Assembly: GCF_002699985.1 (NCBI RefSeq)
Contig: NZ_LKBT01000014.1
Coordinates: forward strand, 1-64,000
DNA from: Pseudomonas sp. ICMP 561
GTDB lineage: Bacteria; Pseudomonadota; Gammaproteobacteria; Pseudomonadales; Pseudomonadaceae
Length of the DNA stretch: 64,000 bases
Direction of reading: 5' to 3'
The number at the start of each line of letters is the position of its first letter. Positions within the stretch are counted from its first letter, which is position 1. A program made the position numbers and the translations under genes. Positions 39,340 through 48,897 of this stretch are shown here, piece after piece. Under the pieces are notes generated by a model. It did no database searches. It was given only the letters and a program-made list of their open reading frames with translations, and was not told where the DNA came from.

Positions 39340-40545
39340 ATGTCGTACCCGCTTTCGAACAAACTGAACCGTTTCGCATCGTCCGCCAGTGTTGCCGCGA
39401 AAGCGCGGGTAATGGAGCTGGAAGCTGCTGGCAAGAAGATTCTCGACTTCTGCGTCGGCGAGCCGGATTTCGTGACTCCGACCTCGATTATTGAAGCTGC
39501 GCGCACTGCGGCTCTGGCAGGGCAGACTCGCTACACCGCGACCACCGGCACCAAGCAGTTGAAGACCGCCGTGCAGTGCAAGTTCAAGCGAGACAACGGT
39601 CTGGATTATTCACTGGCAGAAATCGTTGTGGGTTCGGGTGCCAAGCAACTGATCTACACCGCGTTCACTTGCACTGTGGATGATGGTGATGAAGTGATCA
39701 TTCCTGCGCCTTACTGGGTCAGCTACCCGGACATCGTCAAGCTCAATGGTGGTGTCCCGGTCATCCTCGAGTGCCCGGACTTCCAAGGCTTCAAGCTCAA
39801 ACCTGAACAGCTTGAAGCCGCGATCACGCCGAAGACCAAATGGCTGGTGCTCAACTCGCCGAACAATCCTAGCGGTGCGATTTACAGCGAAGCCGAAATG
39901 CAGGCCATCGCCGATGTGCTGGTGCGTCATCCTCACGTGTGGTTGATGACCGACGAAATTTACGAGTATTTCAATTACGCCGGTGCCACGTTGCCCGCAC
40001 CGGCTGTGCAGGCCCCAGAACTCAAGGAACGCACCCTGGTGATCAACGGTGTTTCCAAGGCCTACGCCATGACTGGCTGGCGCATTGGTTATGCAGGTGG
40101 CCCGCTGCTGCTGATCAAAGCGATGGACAAGCTGATGTCGCAAAGCATCGGTGGTGCATCGGCGGTGAGTCAGGCTGCCGCAGTGGCAGCACTGGAAGAG
40201 GGTGGTAGTTTCGTGGAGGAGGCGGCGCGTGTGTTTGGTGAGCGTCGCAATCTGATCATCGAATTGTTGAATGACGTGCCGGGCCTCAAGTGCCTGGACA
40301 TTGAAGGGGCGTTTTATGCGTACCCTAACTGCGGCGGCCTGATTGGCAAGCGCACGCCGGACGGTGTGGTGCTGCAGTCGGATCTGGACGTACGCAACTA
40401 TTTGCTCGAAAGCGCCAACGTGGCGGTTCTGGATGGCGCGGCTTATGGGCTTTCACCTTATTTGCGTCTGTCGTTCGCAACGTCCACCGAGATCATTACC
40501 GAAGGGTGCCGGCGGGTGAAGGAGGCATGCCAGGCATTGAGTTGA
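39340..40545 (+). CDS. PLP-dependent class I aminotransferase (aspartate aminotransferase-like)
   Basis: 401 residues, fold type I. Lys240 in SKAYAMTGWRIGY binds PLP. The NNPSGA block (about 175-180) and DEIYEYF (205-211) are typical of the I-gamma aspartate/aromatic aminotransferases. It heads an operon with an amino-acid ABC importer, an amidohydrolase and an RraA-type aldolase, which suggests it deaminates the imported amino acid to a 2-oxo acid rather than serving general aspartate metabolism. Substrate unknown. Confidence 0.92.
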   Translation: MSYPLSNKLNRFASSASVAAKARVMELEAAGKKILDFCVGEPDFVTPTSIIEAARTAALAGQTRYTATTGTKQLKTAVQCKFKRDNGLDYSLAEIVVGSGAKQLIYTAFTCTVDDGDEVIIPAPYWVSYPDIVKLNGGVPVILECPDFQGFKLKPEQLEAAITPKTKWLVLNSPNNPSGAIYSEAEMQAIADVLVRHPHVWLMTDEIYEYFNYAGATLPAPAVQAPELKERTLVINGVSKAYAMTGWRIGYAGGPLLLIKAMDKLMSQSIGGASAVSQAAAVAALEEGGSFVEEAARVFGERRNLIIELLNDVPGLKCLDIEGAFYAYPNCGGLIGKRTPDGVVLQSDLDVRNYLLESANVAVLDGAAYGLSPYLRLSFATSTEIITEGCRRVKEACQALS

Positions 40546-40632
40546 GGAAAGTCTTGAGCAAAAACTGTTTTCTAAAAAACTAAAAAAAGATCCGCTTTTA
40601 TTTCTGCCCTCATTCTTGAAGAGATACCGATC

Positions 40633-41439
40633 ATGATGAAAAAGGTTTTGCTTACTTTGATGGGGTTGATGGCAGCAACCACGGTAATGGCTGACGGCCT
40701 GCAGGACGTCAAGGACCGCGGAACACTGCGCTGCGCGACATTGACTGACAGCGTGCCCCTGGGCTACCAGGACCCGACCACCCGGGAAATCGTCGGGCTG
40801 GATGTTGACCTGTGCAAGGCGCTCGCCAAGCATTTGGGTGTCAAGGCTGAGCTGCAAGGTGTTGCCGTCAGTGCGCGGATTCCAACGCTGATTTCCGGTC
40901 GCGCCGACGTGGTGGCCGCTGCTCTGGGTTACACCAAGGAGCGTGCCGAGCAGATCGATTTTTCTTCGGCTTACTATCAGGTGCCGATCAAGGTGCTGGT
41001 CAAAGGCGACAGCGGTATCAAGACCTTCGCCGACCTGGCCGACAAGCGCGTCAGTGCAATCAAAAGTTCCACGCCTGAACTGTATGCACGCCAGCAGATC
41101 ACCGACGCTAAAGTCGTAGGTTTTGAAGACGCACCTTCAGCTTTTCTTGCTCTGCAACAAGGCAAGGTGCAAGGCATGGCCATGACCGAGCCCGCGTCGA
41201 TTCGCTTTCATACCCGCAGCCAGAACATGCGCTTTCTTGATCAGGCGCTGCACTTTGAGCCCAACTGCGTAGGTGTCAAAAAAGGCGAAACTGCACTGAC
41301 CAACGCTATCAATCAGGCATTGGTGGACATGGAAGCCAGCGGCGAGCTGCAAGCACTGTGGGATCACTGGTACGGCGATCAGACTGAATACAAGCTGGTA
41401 CGTGAGAAGAAACTCACCGCGCTATCTGATTTCCAGTGA
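40633..41439 (+). CDS. Amino-acid ABC transporter, periplasmic binding protein
   Basis: 268 residues with a signal peptide (about 1-21, VMA|DGLQDV) and the family 3 solute-binding fold (RGTLRCATLTDSVPLGYQD; LDVDLCKALAKHLG; ISGRADVVAAALGYTKERAEQIDFSSAYY). Members bind polar or acidic amino acids and opines. The specificity pocket cannot be read by eye. 87 bases after the aminotransferase, probably in one transcript, with a good reinitiation site. Confidence 0.92.
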   Translation: MMKKVLLTLMGLMAATTVMADGLQDVKDRGTLRCATLTDSVPLGYQDPTTREIVGLDVDLCKALAKHLGVKAELQGVAVSARIPTLISGRADVVAAALGYTKERAEQIDFSSAYYQVPIKVLVKGDSGIKTFADLADKRVSAIKSSTPELYARQQITDAKVVGFEDAPSAFLALQQGKVQGMAMTEPASIRFHTRSQNMRFLDQALHFEPNCVGVKKGETALTNAINQALVDMEASGELQALWDHWYGDQTEYKLVREKKLTALSDFQ

Positions 41440-41479
41440 TTGAAAGCGGGCCGCTTCACGCGGCCCGATCGAGGTGCAT

Positions 41480-42181
41480 GTGTCAATTTTCAATGGCTTC
41501 GGTTCCCTGCTTCAGGGGGACTACCTGCAGGCGTTTCTGGGCGGTGCGGGGGTAACGCTGCAGTTGTTCTTCATTTCGGCGGTGCTTGCATTCGTGCTGG
41601 CTTGCCTGTTGATGGGCATCCGGCTGATCCCCGGGCGGGTCGGCGATTTCGTGGTGGCAGTCTTCGTTGAATACCACCGCAACGTGCCTAGCCTTGTGCA
41701 GTTGTTCGTGTGGTACTTCGGCATCCCGCAACTGTTGCCGATGGCCGCTCAGGACTGGATCAACGGCCACGGCGGCGAAGTGATCTTCGCCATCATCGCT
41801 CTGACCCTGAACAGCGCCGCTTATGTTTCCGAAGACCTGCGCAGCGGCTTCCGTTCGTTGCCCAACGGCCAGACCGAAGCGGCCCGTGCACTGGGGATCA
41901 ATTACGTGCAGACCCTGCGCAAGGTTCTGATTCCCCAAGCCATGCGCGCGTCGGCTCCGTCGTTGGTCAACCAGGCGCTTTCGCTGTTCAAGACCACCGC
42001 ACTGGCCATGGCCATCGGTACTGCAGAAATGATGTACATCACGCGGCAAATCGAAGGCGAAACCTACATGACCTTCCAGACCTTTGCCGTGGCAAGTCTG
42101 TTCTACCTGATCGGCTCCTGGACGATCATGATTCTGGGTGCCGTCTGGCAGCGACGCATCGATCTGCGGATGGCGAGGTAA
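41480..42181 (+). CDS. Amino-acid ABC transporter permease (first subunit)
   Basis: A 233-residue inner-membrane permease of the HisMQ type with about five helices. The EAA loop EAARALGINYVQTLRKVLIPQAMR lies near the C-terminal third and contacts the ATPase. GTG 41480 is favoured because GAGG lies six bases before it; another in-frame GTG at 41474 overlaps that site. The second permease begins two bases after the stop. Confidence 0.92.
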   Translation: MSIFNGFGSLLQGDYLQAFLGGAGVTLQLFFISAVLAFVLACLLMGIRLIPGRVGDFVVAVFVEYHRNVPSLVQLFVWYFGIPQLLPMAAQDWINGHGGEVIFAIIALTLNSAAYVSEDLRSGFRSLPNGQTEAARALGINYVQTLRKVLIPQAMRASAPSLVNQALSLFKTTALAMAIGTAEMMYITRQIEGETYMTFQTFAVASLFYLIGSWTIMILGAVWQRRIDLRMAR

Positions 42182-42183
42182 CC

Positions 42184-42930
42184 ATGCTCGAGATTCTTCA
42201 CGATTACGGGATTCTGCTGCTGGTCGGCCAGTATCCACAGGGTCCGCTGGGCGGTCTGGCGCTGACCATCATCATCGCGTTGCTCGCGCTGATTATTTCG
42301 TTCCCGCTGGCAGTCATGATGGGCCTGGCGCGTACGTCATCCATTGCACCGATTCGCAACGTGGCCATGGGTTACACCTATGTCGTGCGGGCGATCCCGC
42401 TGCTGTTGCTGATCTTCTGGTGCTATTTCGCAGTGCCGCTGATTACCGGCATCAACATCTCCGGCTTCGTCACCATGCTGGTGGCACTGGTGGTGTACGA
42501 GGGGGCGTATCTGGGTGAAGTGGTAAGGGCCGGGATCAACGCGGTGCCCAAAGGCCAGGTTGAAGCCGCCCGTGCGATTGGGATGAGCTACGGCCAGTGC
42601 ATGCGCAAGATCGTGTTGCCGCAGGCACTGTTCAACATGCTGCCGAGCATCCTCAACCAATTCATCATGATCACCAAAAACACCTCACTGGCCTATCTGA
42701 TTGGTACGCAGGAAGTCACCTTCGCTGCCTATCAGATCAACAACCAGCTATTGACCCAGCCGTTCGAGGTCTATGCGCTGCTGGCCGGTTTCTACTTTGT
42801 GTTGTGCTTCTCGCTGAGTCGTCTCGCCAAGTGGCTGGAAGACACCATCAACCGCAAGCGCCTGGGTTCCGCCCGCGCCCAAGATGAAAGCGTCGAAGAA
42901 AATCCAGTTCTGGTGGGGCAACCGAAATGA
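42184..42930 (+). CDS. Amino-acid ABC transporter permease (second subunit)
   Basis: A 248-residue HisMQ-type permease pairing with the upstream subunit. EAA loop [26 protein letters not shown] 42184 starts [13 protein letters not shown]; long upstream open frame is only overlap with the first permease. Its stop overlaps the ATPase start by four bases (ATGA). Confidence 0.93.
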   Translation: MLEILHDYGILLLVGQYPQGPLGGLALTIIIALLALIISFPLAVMMGLARTSSIAPIRNVAMGYTYVVRAIPLLLLIFWCYFAVPLITGINISGFVTMLVALVVYEGAYLGEVVRAGINAVPKGQVEAARAIGMSYGQCMRKIVLPQALFNMLPSILNQFIMITKNTSLAYLIGTQEVTFAAYQINNQLLTQPFEVYALLAGFYFVLCFSLSRLAKWLEDTINRKRLGSARAQDESVEENPVLVGQPK

Positions 42931-43655
42931 TTGAATTCAAGAACGTGAACAAGTGGTACGGCGAATATCGCGCACTGAGCGATATCACCGAGCAAGTATC
43001 GGCCGGTGAGGTGGTTGTCGTGTGCGGGCCGTCGGGGTCGGGTAAATCCACCTTGATTCGTACCGTGAACCGCCTGGAAGAGATTCAGGACGGCAGCATT
43101 CTGATTTCCGGCGAGGACGTTCATGCCTCGAAAAAGAACCTCAATGCCTTGCGCAGCCGGGTGGGTTTCGTCTTCCAGAGCTTCAATCTGTTCCCGCACA
43201 TGAGCGTGCTGGATAACGTGATGATCGGGCCGATCACCGTGCTTAACCGTAACAAGACCGACGCCGCGAAAACTGCTCGTGACCTGCTGGCCAAGGTCGG
43301 GTTGGCACACAAGGCCGATGCGATGCCGCTGCAGTTGTCCGGTGGTCAACAGCAACGGGTGGCGATTGCACGGGCCTTGGCGATGGAGCCTCCGGTGATG
43401 TTGTTCGATGAGCCGACCAGCGCGCTCGACCCGGAAATGGTCGGTGAGGTGCTGCAGGTCATGAAAGACCTCGCGTCCGAAGGCATGACCATGATTTGCG
43501 TGACCCATGAAATGGGCTTTGCCCGGGAAGTGGCTGACCGGATCTGGTTCATGGACGCAGGGCAGGTACTGGAACGCGCTGCGCCGGAAGATTTCTTTAC
43601 GGCGCCGAAACACCCGCGTGCGGCCAAGTTCATCTCTGACATTCGAGCCCACTGA
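42927..43655 (+). CDS. Amino-acid ABC transporter ATP-binding protein
   Basis: 242 residues of the GlnQ/HisP type: Walker [10 protein letters not shown] (about 34-42), Q-loop [11 protein letters not shown], signature LSGGQQQRV, Walker [14 protein letters not shown], switch His in CVTHEMGF. Completes the importer. One-base overlap with the amidohydrolase gene (TGATG). Confidence 0.96.
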   Translation: MIEFKNVNKWYGEYRALSDITEQVSAGEVVVVCGPSGSGKSTLIRTVNRLEEIQDGSILISGEDVHASKKNLNALRSRVGFVFQSFNLFPHMSVLDNVMIGPITVLNRNKTDAAKTARDLLAKVGLAHKADAMPLQLSGGQQQRVAIARALAMEPPVMLFDEPTSALDPEMVGEVLQVMKDLASEGMTMICVTHEMGFAREVADRIWFMDAGQVLERAAPEDFFTAPKHPRAAKFISDIRAH

Positions 43656-44692
43656 TGAAACCGTCAGCATCGCCGCACCTGCCGGTTCGCAAGGACTGGC
43701 TGGCGCGGGTGGATGAGCCTGCGATCGATCCGCAGTTGGCGATTGTCGATGCACATCACCATCTGTGGGATCGCCCGGAAAACCATTACCTGCTGGATGA
43801 CTATCTCGACGACATCGATAGCGGTCATCGGATCGTGGCGTCGGTGTATGTGCAATGCCGCTCGATGTTCAACATGGATCGGCCCGAGCCATTCCAGTGT
43901 GTGGGCGAGGTGGAGTTCGCCAACGGTATCGCGGCGCTCAGTGCCAGTGGGCTTTACGGCCCGGCGCGGATTTGCGGCGCGATTGTGGCCGGTGCGGATT
44001 TGCGTAGGGGGCAGGCTGTGGTGCCGGTACTGGAAGAGATGCTTGAGCGGGCCGGGCCAAGGTTGCAGGGCATTCGCAATGTAACGGCCTGGCACGCCGA
44101 TCCGCAGGTGGTCTCCAATCCCAAACCGCCACCGTCGGGCATCCTCATGGACACCGATTTCCGCAAGGGCGTGAACTGCCTCAAAGATTACGAACTGACG
44201 CTGGACGTCTGGAGTTATCACACCCAGCTTGAAGAGGTGCTGGATCTGGCCAGGTCGTTCCCGAACCAGATGATCGTGCTGAATCACGTGGGCGGACCTG
44301 TTGGCGTCGGACCTTATGCTGGCCGCCGGGATGAGGTTTTCGCCGAGTGGTCGCGGCTGATCTGCCAGTTGGCTAATTGCCCGAATGTACGGATCAAGCT
44401 GGGTGGGTTGGGCATGAACGTCGGTGGCTTCGATCTGCACACTCGCGAGTTGCCTCCTGATTCGGACACGCTCGCCGCATTGTGGCGGCCGTACATCCTG
44501 CATTGTATTGATGCTTTCGGTGTCGAGCGTTGCATGTTTGAAAGCAACTTTCCGGTTGATAAGGGGATGTATTCCTATGGCGTCATGTGGAATGCGTTCA
44601 AGAAGATAACGGCCAACTTCACGGCTGAAGAGAAGCGCTTTCTGTTTAGTCGGACAGCCGCGTGTACCTATAACTTGATGATTGCTGATTAG
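43655..44692 (+). CDS. Amidohydrolase-family (lactonase-type) metal-dependent hydrolase
   Basis: 345 residues of the amidohydrolase-2 group (COG3618-like), a TIM barrel. The metal motif H-x-H is in VDAHHHLWD (His34/His36). A later NHVGGP block, and FESNFPVDKG near the C terminus with the catalytic-type aspartate, follow the pattern of L-fuconolactonase, sulfomuconolactonase and pyrone-dicarboxylate lactonase. Coupled to the ABC genes, so its substrate is likely the imported compound or a derived lactone. Exact reaction not known. Confidence 0.85.
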   Translation: MKPSASPHLPVRKDWLARVDEPAIDPQLAIVDAHHHLWDRPENHYLLDDYLDDIDSGHRIVASVYVQCRSMFNMDRPEPFQCVGEVEFANGIAALSASGLYGPARICGAIVAGADLRRGQAVVPVLEEMLERAGPRLQGIRNVTAWHADPQVVSNPKPPPSGILMDTDFRKGVNCLKDYELTLDVWSYHTQLEEVLDLARSFPNQMIVLNHVGGPVGVGPYAGRRDEVFAEWSRLICQLANCPNVRIKLGGLGMNVGGFDLHTRELPPDSDTLAALWRPYILHCIDAFGVERCMFESNFPVDKGMYSYGVMWNAFKKITANFTAEEKRFLFSRTAACTYNLMIAD

Positions 44693-44880
44693 TGCCTACG
44701 GCACGTTAACAGCCAAGGCTGTTATTTAGAGTTTTAGTCTGTCCGGTATTCGGGGCGCGGTGTCGTTCGCCTTGAAGAAAGCTTCATGCCGTTTTCTGTT
44801 GTTTGATTTTGAATGTTTATTTAACTCATGACAGGGCAGGGCAGTTGGTTTTGCTCAGTCAATTATTGCGAGGCTGCATC

Positions 44881-45558
44881 ATGTCCAGTGGTTTCAGAGT
44901 ATTAAAGCGTGCCCGTCAGGTCAGTGCTGAACAGGTCGAAGGTTATCGTCAGGTGCCTGTGGCCAACGTCAGTGATTCAATGAACCGCATGACCGCCGGG
45001 GGCGTGACTTTGCGGCCCATGCACCGTTCGGGTGTGCTCGCCGGTCCGGCGTTAACGGTTAAATCCCGCCCCGGCGATAACCTGATGGTGCATTACGCCT
45101 TGGACATCGCTCAGCCGGGCGATGTGATTGTGGTGGATGCCGGGGGTGATCTGACCAATGCAATTATCGGCGAACTGATGGTCGCTTACGCCATCAAGAA
45201 GCGCTTGGGCGGTATTGTCATCAATGGCGCCATCCGTGATGCGGCGAGTATTGCGGCAGGTGACTTCCCGGTATTTGCCGCGGGTATTACTCACCGTGGT
45301 CCTTACAAAGATGGTCCTGGCGAGATCAATGTTCCGATTGCAATCAACGGTATGGTGATCGAACCGGGCGACATGATTGTCGGCGACGATGACGGCCTGT
45401 TAAGCATTCCTTTTGATGAAGTTGACAGTGTTCTAAACAAAGCCAGCGCCAAACATGCGGCTGAAACTCAGCAACTTCTGGATATTGCTGAAGGCAACAG
45501 CGATCGGAGTTGGGTTATCAATAGCCTGAAACAGAAAGGCTGCGTATTACCGGAATAA
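44881..45558 (+). CDS. RraA-like / 4-hydroxy-4-methyl-2-oxoglutarate aldolase family protein
   Basis: 225 residues starting MSSGFRVLKRARQV, with GAGG upstream of ATG 44881. The catalytic motif E-x20-R-D of HMG/CHA aldolases is exact (Glu98, Arg119, Asp120), in GGDLTNAIIGE and INGAIRD. Members are class II-type pyruvate aldolases that cleave 4-hydroxy-4-substituted 2-oxoglutarates to pyruvate plus a second oxo acid, or decarboxylate oxaloacetate. 188 bases separate it from the amidohydrolase; this gap has a small inverted repeat (AACAGCCAAGGCTGTT, 44706-44721), so it may have its own promoter. Less likely a true RNase E inhibitor. Confidence 0.85.
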   Translation: MSSGFRVLKRARQVSAEQVEGYRQVPVANVSDSMNRMTAGGVTLRPMHRSGVLAGPALTVKSRPGDNLMVHYALDIAQPGDVIVVDAGGDLTNAIIGELMVAYAIKKRLGGIVINGAIRDAASIAAGDFPVFAAGITHRGPYKDGPGEINVPIAINGMVIEPGDMIVGDDDGLLSIPFDEVDSVLNKASAKHAAETQQLLDIAEGNSDRSWVINSLKQKGCVLPE

Positions 45559-45670
45559 GCGTTACGAAACCGTGCCCAATTGACGGGAAATGACCCGGTA
45601 TCACAGGCGGCTGAAACAGATGGTAAATCCGTAGGAGGCTGGCTAAAATCCGCGCGCCTTCTGCGGCTTG

Positions 45671-45716
45671 AGCCAATCGGACGTGACCGATTGGCCTCAG
45701 GACCGAACCACGACCC
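45671..45716 (+). pseudogene. Degenerate 3' half of tRNA-Lys
   Basis: Positions 45686-45716 align by eye with the anticodon-stem-to-acceptor part of tRNA-Lys at 31037-31073: ACCxATTGGxCxxAGGxxCGAAxCC...ACGACCC, with two small gaps. The preceding bases from 45671 match only weakly. The CCA is lost. The following terminator also resembles the one behind tRNA-Lys. This suggests a decayed second tRNA-Lys or an attachment-site scar at the far edge of the accessory region. Confidence 0.55.
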
Positions 45717-45735
45717 TGGGTCGACATAATTTATA

Positions 45736-45777
45736 AAGCTGGAAGGCCCGTGAAAATGAGGACGTCCAGCTTTTTTT
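45736..45777 (+). terminator. Rho-independent terminator ahead of nadA
   Basis: AAGCTGGA pairs with TCCAGCTT and is followed by seven T residues. The loop (AGGCCCGTGAAAATGAGG) is closely similar to that of the tRNA-Lys terminator at 31091-31137, so the two hairpins look homologous. Confidence 0.85.
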
Positions 45778-45841
45778 GTGTCTGCTTTTCGGGTGTAAAC
45801 TCGCCTTGTGCGCTATCAGAGCGCTTGCAGGTCCAGCGAAC

Positions 45842-46900
45842 ATGACGCAAATTTCCGAACGCCTGTTGGTCCAGGCCCATCTCGATGCCAAACAGCCCAA
45901 AGACCTGAGCATTGAAGAGCAGGCTCACTACCGTGCTGCGATTGCGGCCGAACTCAAGGCCCAGGACGCTGTGCTGGTGGCGCATTACTACTGCGATCCG
46001 GTCATTCAGGCTTTGGCGGAAGAAACCGGCGGCTGCGTATCCGACTCGCTGGAAATGGCCCGTTTCAGCAATAACCATTCAGCAAAGACCGTGCTTGTTG
46101 CTGGCGTGCGCTTCATGGGCGAAACCGCCAAGATCCTCAACCCTGAAAAACGCGTGCTGATGCCGACGCTTGAGGCGACCTGTTCGCTGGATCTGGGCTG
46201 CCCGGTGGATGAGTTCACGGCGTTCTGTGATCAGCACCCGGAGCGTACGGTGGTGGTTTACGCCAATACCTCGGCAGCGGTCAAAGCCCGTGCGGACTGG
46301 GTGGTGACGTCCGGTTGCGCGCTGGAAGTCGTTGAAAGCCTGATGGACAACGGCGAGAAAATCATCTGGGCACCGGACAAGCATCTGGGTCGTTACATCC
46401 AGCGCGAAACCGGTGCTGACATGCTGCTATGGGACGGCGCTTGCATCGTTCACGAAGAGTTCAAGTCCAAGCAACTCGAAGACATGAAGGCGCTGTATCC
46501 GGAGGCGGCGATTCTGGTTCACCCTGAGTCGCCCGAGTCAGTGATCGATCTGGCTGACGCCGTGGGTTCAACCAGTCAGATGATCAAGGCCGCACAGACG
46601 CTGCCGAACAAGATGTTCATCGTGGCCACTGATCGGGGCATTTTCTACAAGATGCAGCAGCTGTGCCCGGACAAGATCTTCATCGAAGCGCCCACTGCCG
46701 GTAACGGCGCTGCCTGCCGCAGTTGCGCGCACTGCCCGTGGATGGCGATGAACACTCTTGAGCGTACCTTGCAGTGCTTGCGGGAGGGGAGTAACGAGAT
46801 ATTTGTCGATCCTGCCGTGATTCCCCATGCAGTCAGGCCGTTGCAGCGGATGCTGGACTTCACCCAGGCCGCGCGGATGAAGCAGGCGGGGAATGCTTGA
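45842..46900 (+). CDS. nadA: Quinolinate synthase NadA
   Basis: A 4Fe-4S enzyme that condenses iminoaspartate with dihydroxyacetone phosphate to quinolinate in NAD synthesis. ATG 45842 gives 352 residues ([11 protein letters not shown]), matching the family. Cluster cysteines: [18 protein letters not shown] and [10 protein letters not shown]. Other conserved blocks are VLVAHYYCD and PECPESV-like [14 protein letters not shown]. First core gene after the accessory region, equivalent to PA1004. Confidence 0.96.
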   Translation: MTQISERLLVQAHLDAKQPKDLSIEEQAHYRAAIAAELKAQDAVLVAHYYCDPVIQALAEETGGCVSDSLEMARFSNNHSAKTVLVAGVRFMGETAKILNPEKRVLMPTLEATCSLDLGCPVDEFTAFCDQHPERTVVVYANTSAAVKARADWVVTSGCALEVVESLMDNGEKIIWAPDKHLGRYIQRETGADMLLWDGACIVHEEFKSKQLEDMKALYPEAAILVHPESPESVIDLADAVGSTSQMIKAAQTLPNKMFIVATDRGIFYKMQQLCPDKIFIEAPTAGNGAACRSCAHCPWMAMNTLERTLQCLREGSNEIFVDPAVIPHAVRPLQRMLDFTQAARMKQAGNA

Positions 46901-46921
46901 TTGTCGCCTGCAAATGATTGA

Positions 46922-47014
46922 CCTGTAGGAGCGCGCTTGCCCGCGATAGCGATTGACCAGATAAAAACAGGGAACCTGACGCACCGCAATCGCGGGTAAG
47001 CGCGCTCCTACAGG
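46922..47014. repeat. REP inverted pair, CTGTAGGAGCGCGCTTGCCC family
   Basis: CCTGTAGGAGCGCGCTTGCC at the left is mirrored by an imperfect inverted copy ending CGCTCCTACAGG. Lies between convergent nadA and the protease gene. Confidence 0.88.
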
Positions 47015-47030
47015 ATCAAAACTTGCAGCG

Positions 47031-48461
47031 TTACATCATGTCCTTGACCATCCGCTCCTGATCCGCCAATTCCTTCTGCCGCGCATCAATGCGTGACGCC
47101 AGCTGGAAATTGTTGTTCGCCCGACGTTTGGCGAAGTCCAGTTGCTGGATCGCCTGCCTGAAATCACCCACCAGCGCGAAGTACTCGGCACGAGCCTGAT
47201 GCAGGCCGATGGTGTTGCCATTCAAACCACGGGTTTCAGCGACCAGATACCAGATGTCCGGATCATCAGGACGACTCTTCAGCAGCCCGTTCAGGGACTT
47301 TTCCGCTTCGGCGGTACGATTCTGTTTGAGCAGCACATCAACTCGTACCTGATTCAACGGATAGTTGTCGGGGTACTGAGTCAGCATCCGGTCAACCCGC
47401 TGTTGCGCGTCGTTGAGTCGGTTGTTGGTGATGTCCAGATCGATTTGCGTCAGGTTGTAAGTGATGTCGTTCGGCGACTTGTCGAGCAACGGCTTGAGGG
47501 TTTCCCGGGCTTCGTTGAGTTGCCCGCCTTTGATCAGCGCGATAGCGAGACCGTAGCGTGCAGGTTCGGATTTAGGATTCTCGGTCAGCTGCGCGCGGAA
47601 ACGCTTGGCCGCGATGCCTGGAGTTTCTTCGTAGATCAACGCTACACGAGCGCGCATCAACTGATAGCGCACGCTGTCTTCCTTGCCCCCCGGCTTGGCT
47701 TGCTCGGCGCGGTTACGGGTATCCGCGATCCGCGATTCTGTTACCGGGTGAGTCAGGAGGAATTCGGGTGGCTTGGCATCGAAGCGATACTGACGCATCA
47801 AGCGTTCAAACATGGTCGGCATGTTGCGCGGGTCGTACCCGGCTTTCTCCAGGTTGAGAATGCCGATCCGGTCAGCTTCCTGTTCATTCTGACGCGAGAA
47901 GCGCCGCTGTTCCTGGATAGCCGCAGCCTGTGAACCCGCGATGGCGGCAATGCCCGCATCCCCGGCCCCGGCAGCCGCCATGACGATACCGGCCAGCATC
48001 GCCGCCAGCACAGGCACCTGCATGCGCTGTTGGGCTTCAACACCCCGGGCAAAGTGGCGTTGCGACAAGTGAGCCAGTTCGTGGGCCAGTACTGAGGCGT
48101 ATTCGCCCTCAGTTTGAGCATTCAGGAACAACCCGCCGTTCACGCCGATAATCCCACCAGGAGCTGCGAAGGCGTTGAGTTGCGGGCTGTTGATCAGAAT
48201 GAACTCAAGGCGTCGGTCCTGCACCTGACTGGTTTCCGCCAGGCTATAGACCGAGGTCTCGACGAAGTCCTTGAGTTGCGGGTCCGAAAGTTGCGCGACC
48301 TGGGCTCGCAGCAGCCCAAGCCAGGCACGGCCCAACTGGTGTTCCTGCTCCGGCGAAACAATCGCGGAACTGGCATCGCCAAGGGATGGCAAGTCATCGG
48401 CATGCGCAGGAACAGATAGCAGGCATGCGAGCGTCAACAGGGTGGGGCGCAGAAAATTCAT
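47031..48461 (-). CDS. bepA: BepA/YfgC-like M48 metalloprotease with TPR domain
   Basis: A periplasmic protease/chaperone involved in outer-membrane protein assembly, LptD in E. coli. With ATG 48461 the protein is 476 residues: signal peptide 1-21 (PAHA|DD), M48 domain with HELAH at 127-131, and a C-terminal TPR region (about 300-470). The much longer upstream open frame is out of keeping with the signal peptide. Position beside nadA matches PA1005. Confidence 0.92.
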   Translation of the reverse strand: MNFLRPTLLTLACLLSVPAHADDLPSLGDASSAIVSPEQEHQLGRAWLGLLRAQVAQLSDPQLKDFVETSVYSLAETSQVQDRRLEFILINSPQLNAFAAPGGIIGVNGGLFLNAQTEGEYASVLAHELAHLSQRHFARGVEAQQRMQVPVLAAMLAGIVMAAAGAGDAGIAAIAGSQAAAIQEQRRFSRQNEQEADRIGILNLEKAGYDPRNMPTMFERLMRQYRFDAKPPEFLLTHPVTESRIADTRNRAEQAKPGGKEDSVRYQLMRARVALIYEETPGIAAKRFRAQLTENPKSEPARYGLAIALIKGGQLNEARETLKPLLDKSPNDITYNLTQIDLDITNNRLNDAQQRVDRMLTQYPDNYPLNQVRVDVLLKQNRTAEAEKSLNGLLKSRPDDPDIWYLVAETRGLNGNTIGLHQARAEYFALVGDFRQAIQQLDFAKRRANNNFQLASRIDARQKELADQERMVKDMM

Positions 48462-48609
48462 CCATGGAGCTCTGAGTTGGAGAACCTCTACTGTAGCTGT
48501 CTCCATGGCCTGATGACCAGAGTGCGGTATTCTTCCGGGCTGTAAGACGTATCTGAAAAAACATTTTGCCTTCGCATGGCAATTTGATGTGCCTGCCTGG
48601 AGAGAAACG

Positions 48610-48861
48610 ATGTCTGACGCTGTAACGCGCCCCGAAAGCTGTGATGCCGAAGTCGACGCCAGTGGCCTTAATTGCCCGCTGCCGCTGCTCAAGGCCAAGC
48701 TTGAGCTCAATCGCCTTTCCCAAGGTGCCGTGCTCAAGGTCATCGCTACCGACGCTGGATCTCAGCGTGACTTCCGTTCCTTTGCCAGGCTTGCTGGCCA
48801 TGAATTGCTTCATGAGGAAGCTGACGCGGGGATCTACACCTATTGGCTGCGCAAGGCGTAA
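48610..48861 (+). CDS. TusA/SirA-like sulfur-carrier protein
   Basis: An 83-residue protein with the family motif CPLP (Cys24 region: ASGLNCPLPLLKAKLEL). The cysteine would carry persulfide sulfur. The P. aeruginosa gene at this place (PA1006) is reported to affect molybdenum-cofactor balance and virulence. ATG 48610 follows GAGAAACG. Divergent from bepA; 36 bases before perM, so likely co-transcribed with it. Confidence 0.88.
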   Translation: MSDAVTRPESCDAEVDASGLNCPLPLLKAKLELNRLSQGAVLKVIATDAGSQRDFRSFARLAGHELLHEEADAGIYTYWLRKA

Positions 48862-48897
48862 TCCAACGGGGCCCATCCGCTTTCACAAGGATTTTTG

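Noticed and set aside
48462..48743. N-terminal extension of the M48 protease
   Set aside because: The longer frame would bury the signal peptide MNFLRPTLLTLACLLSVPAHA; the real start is 48461.
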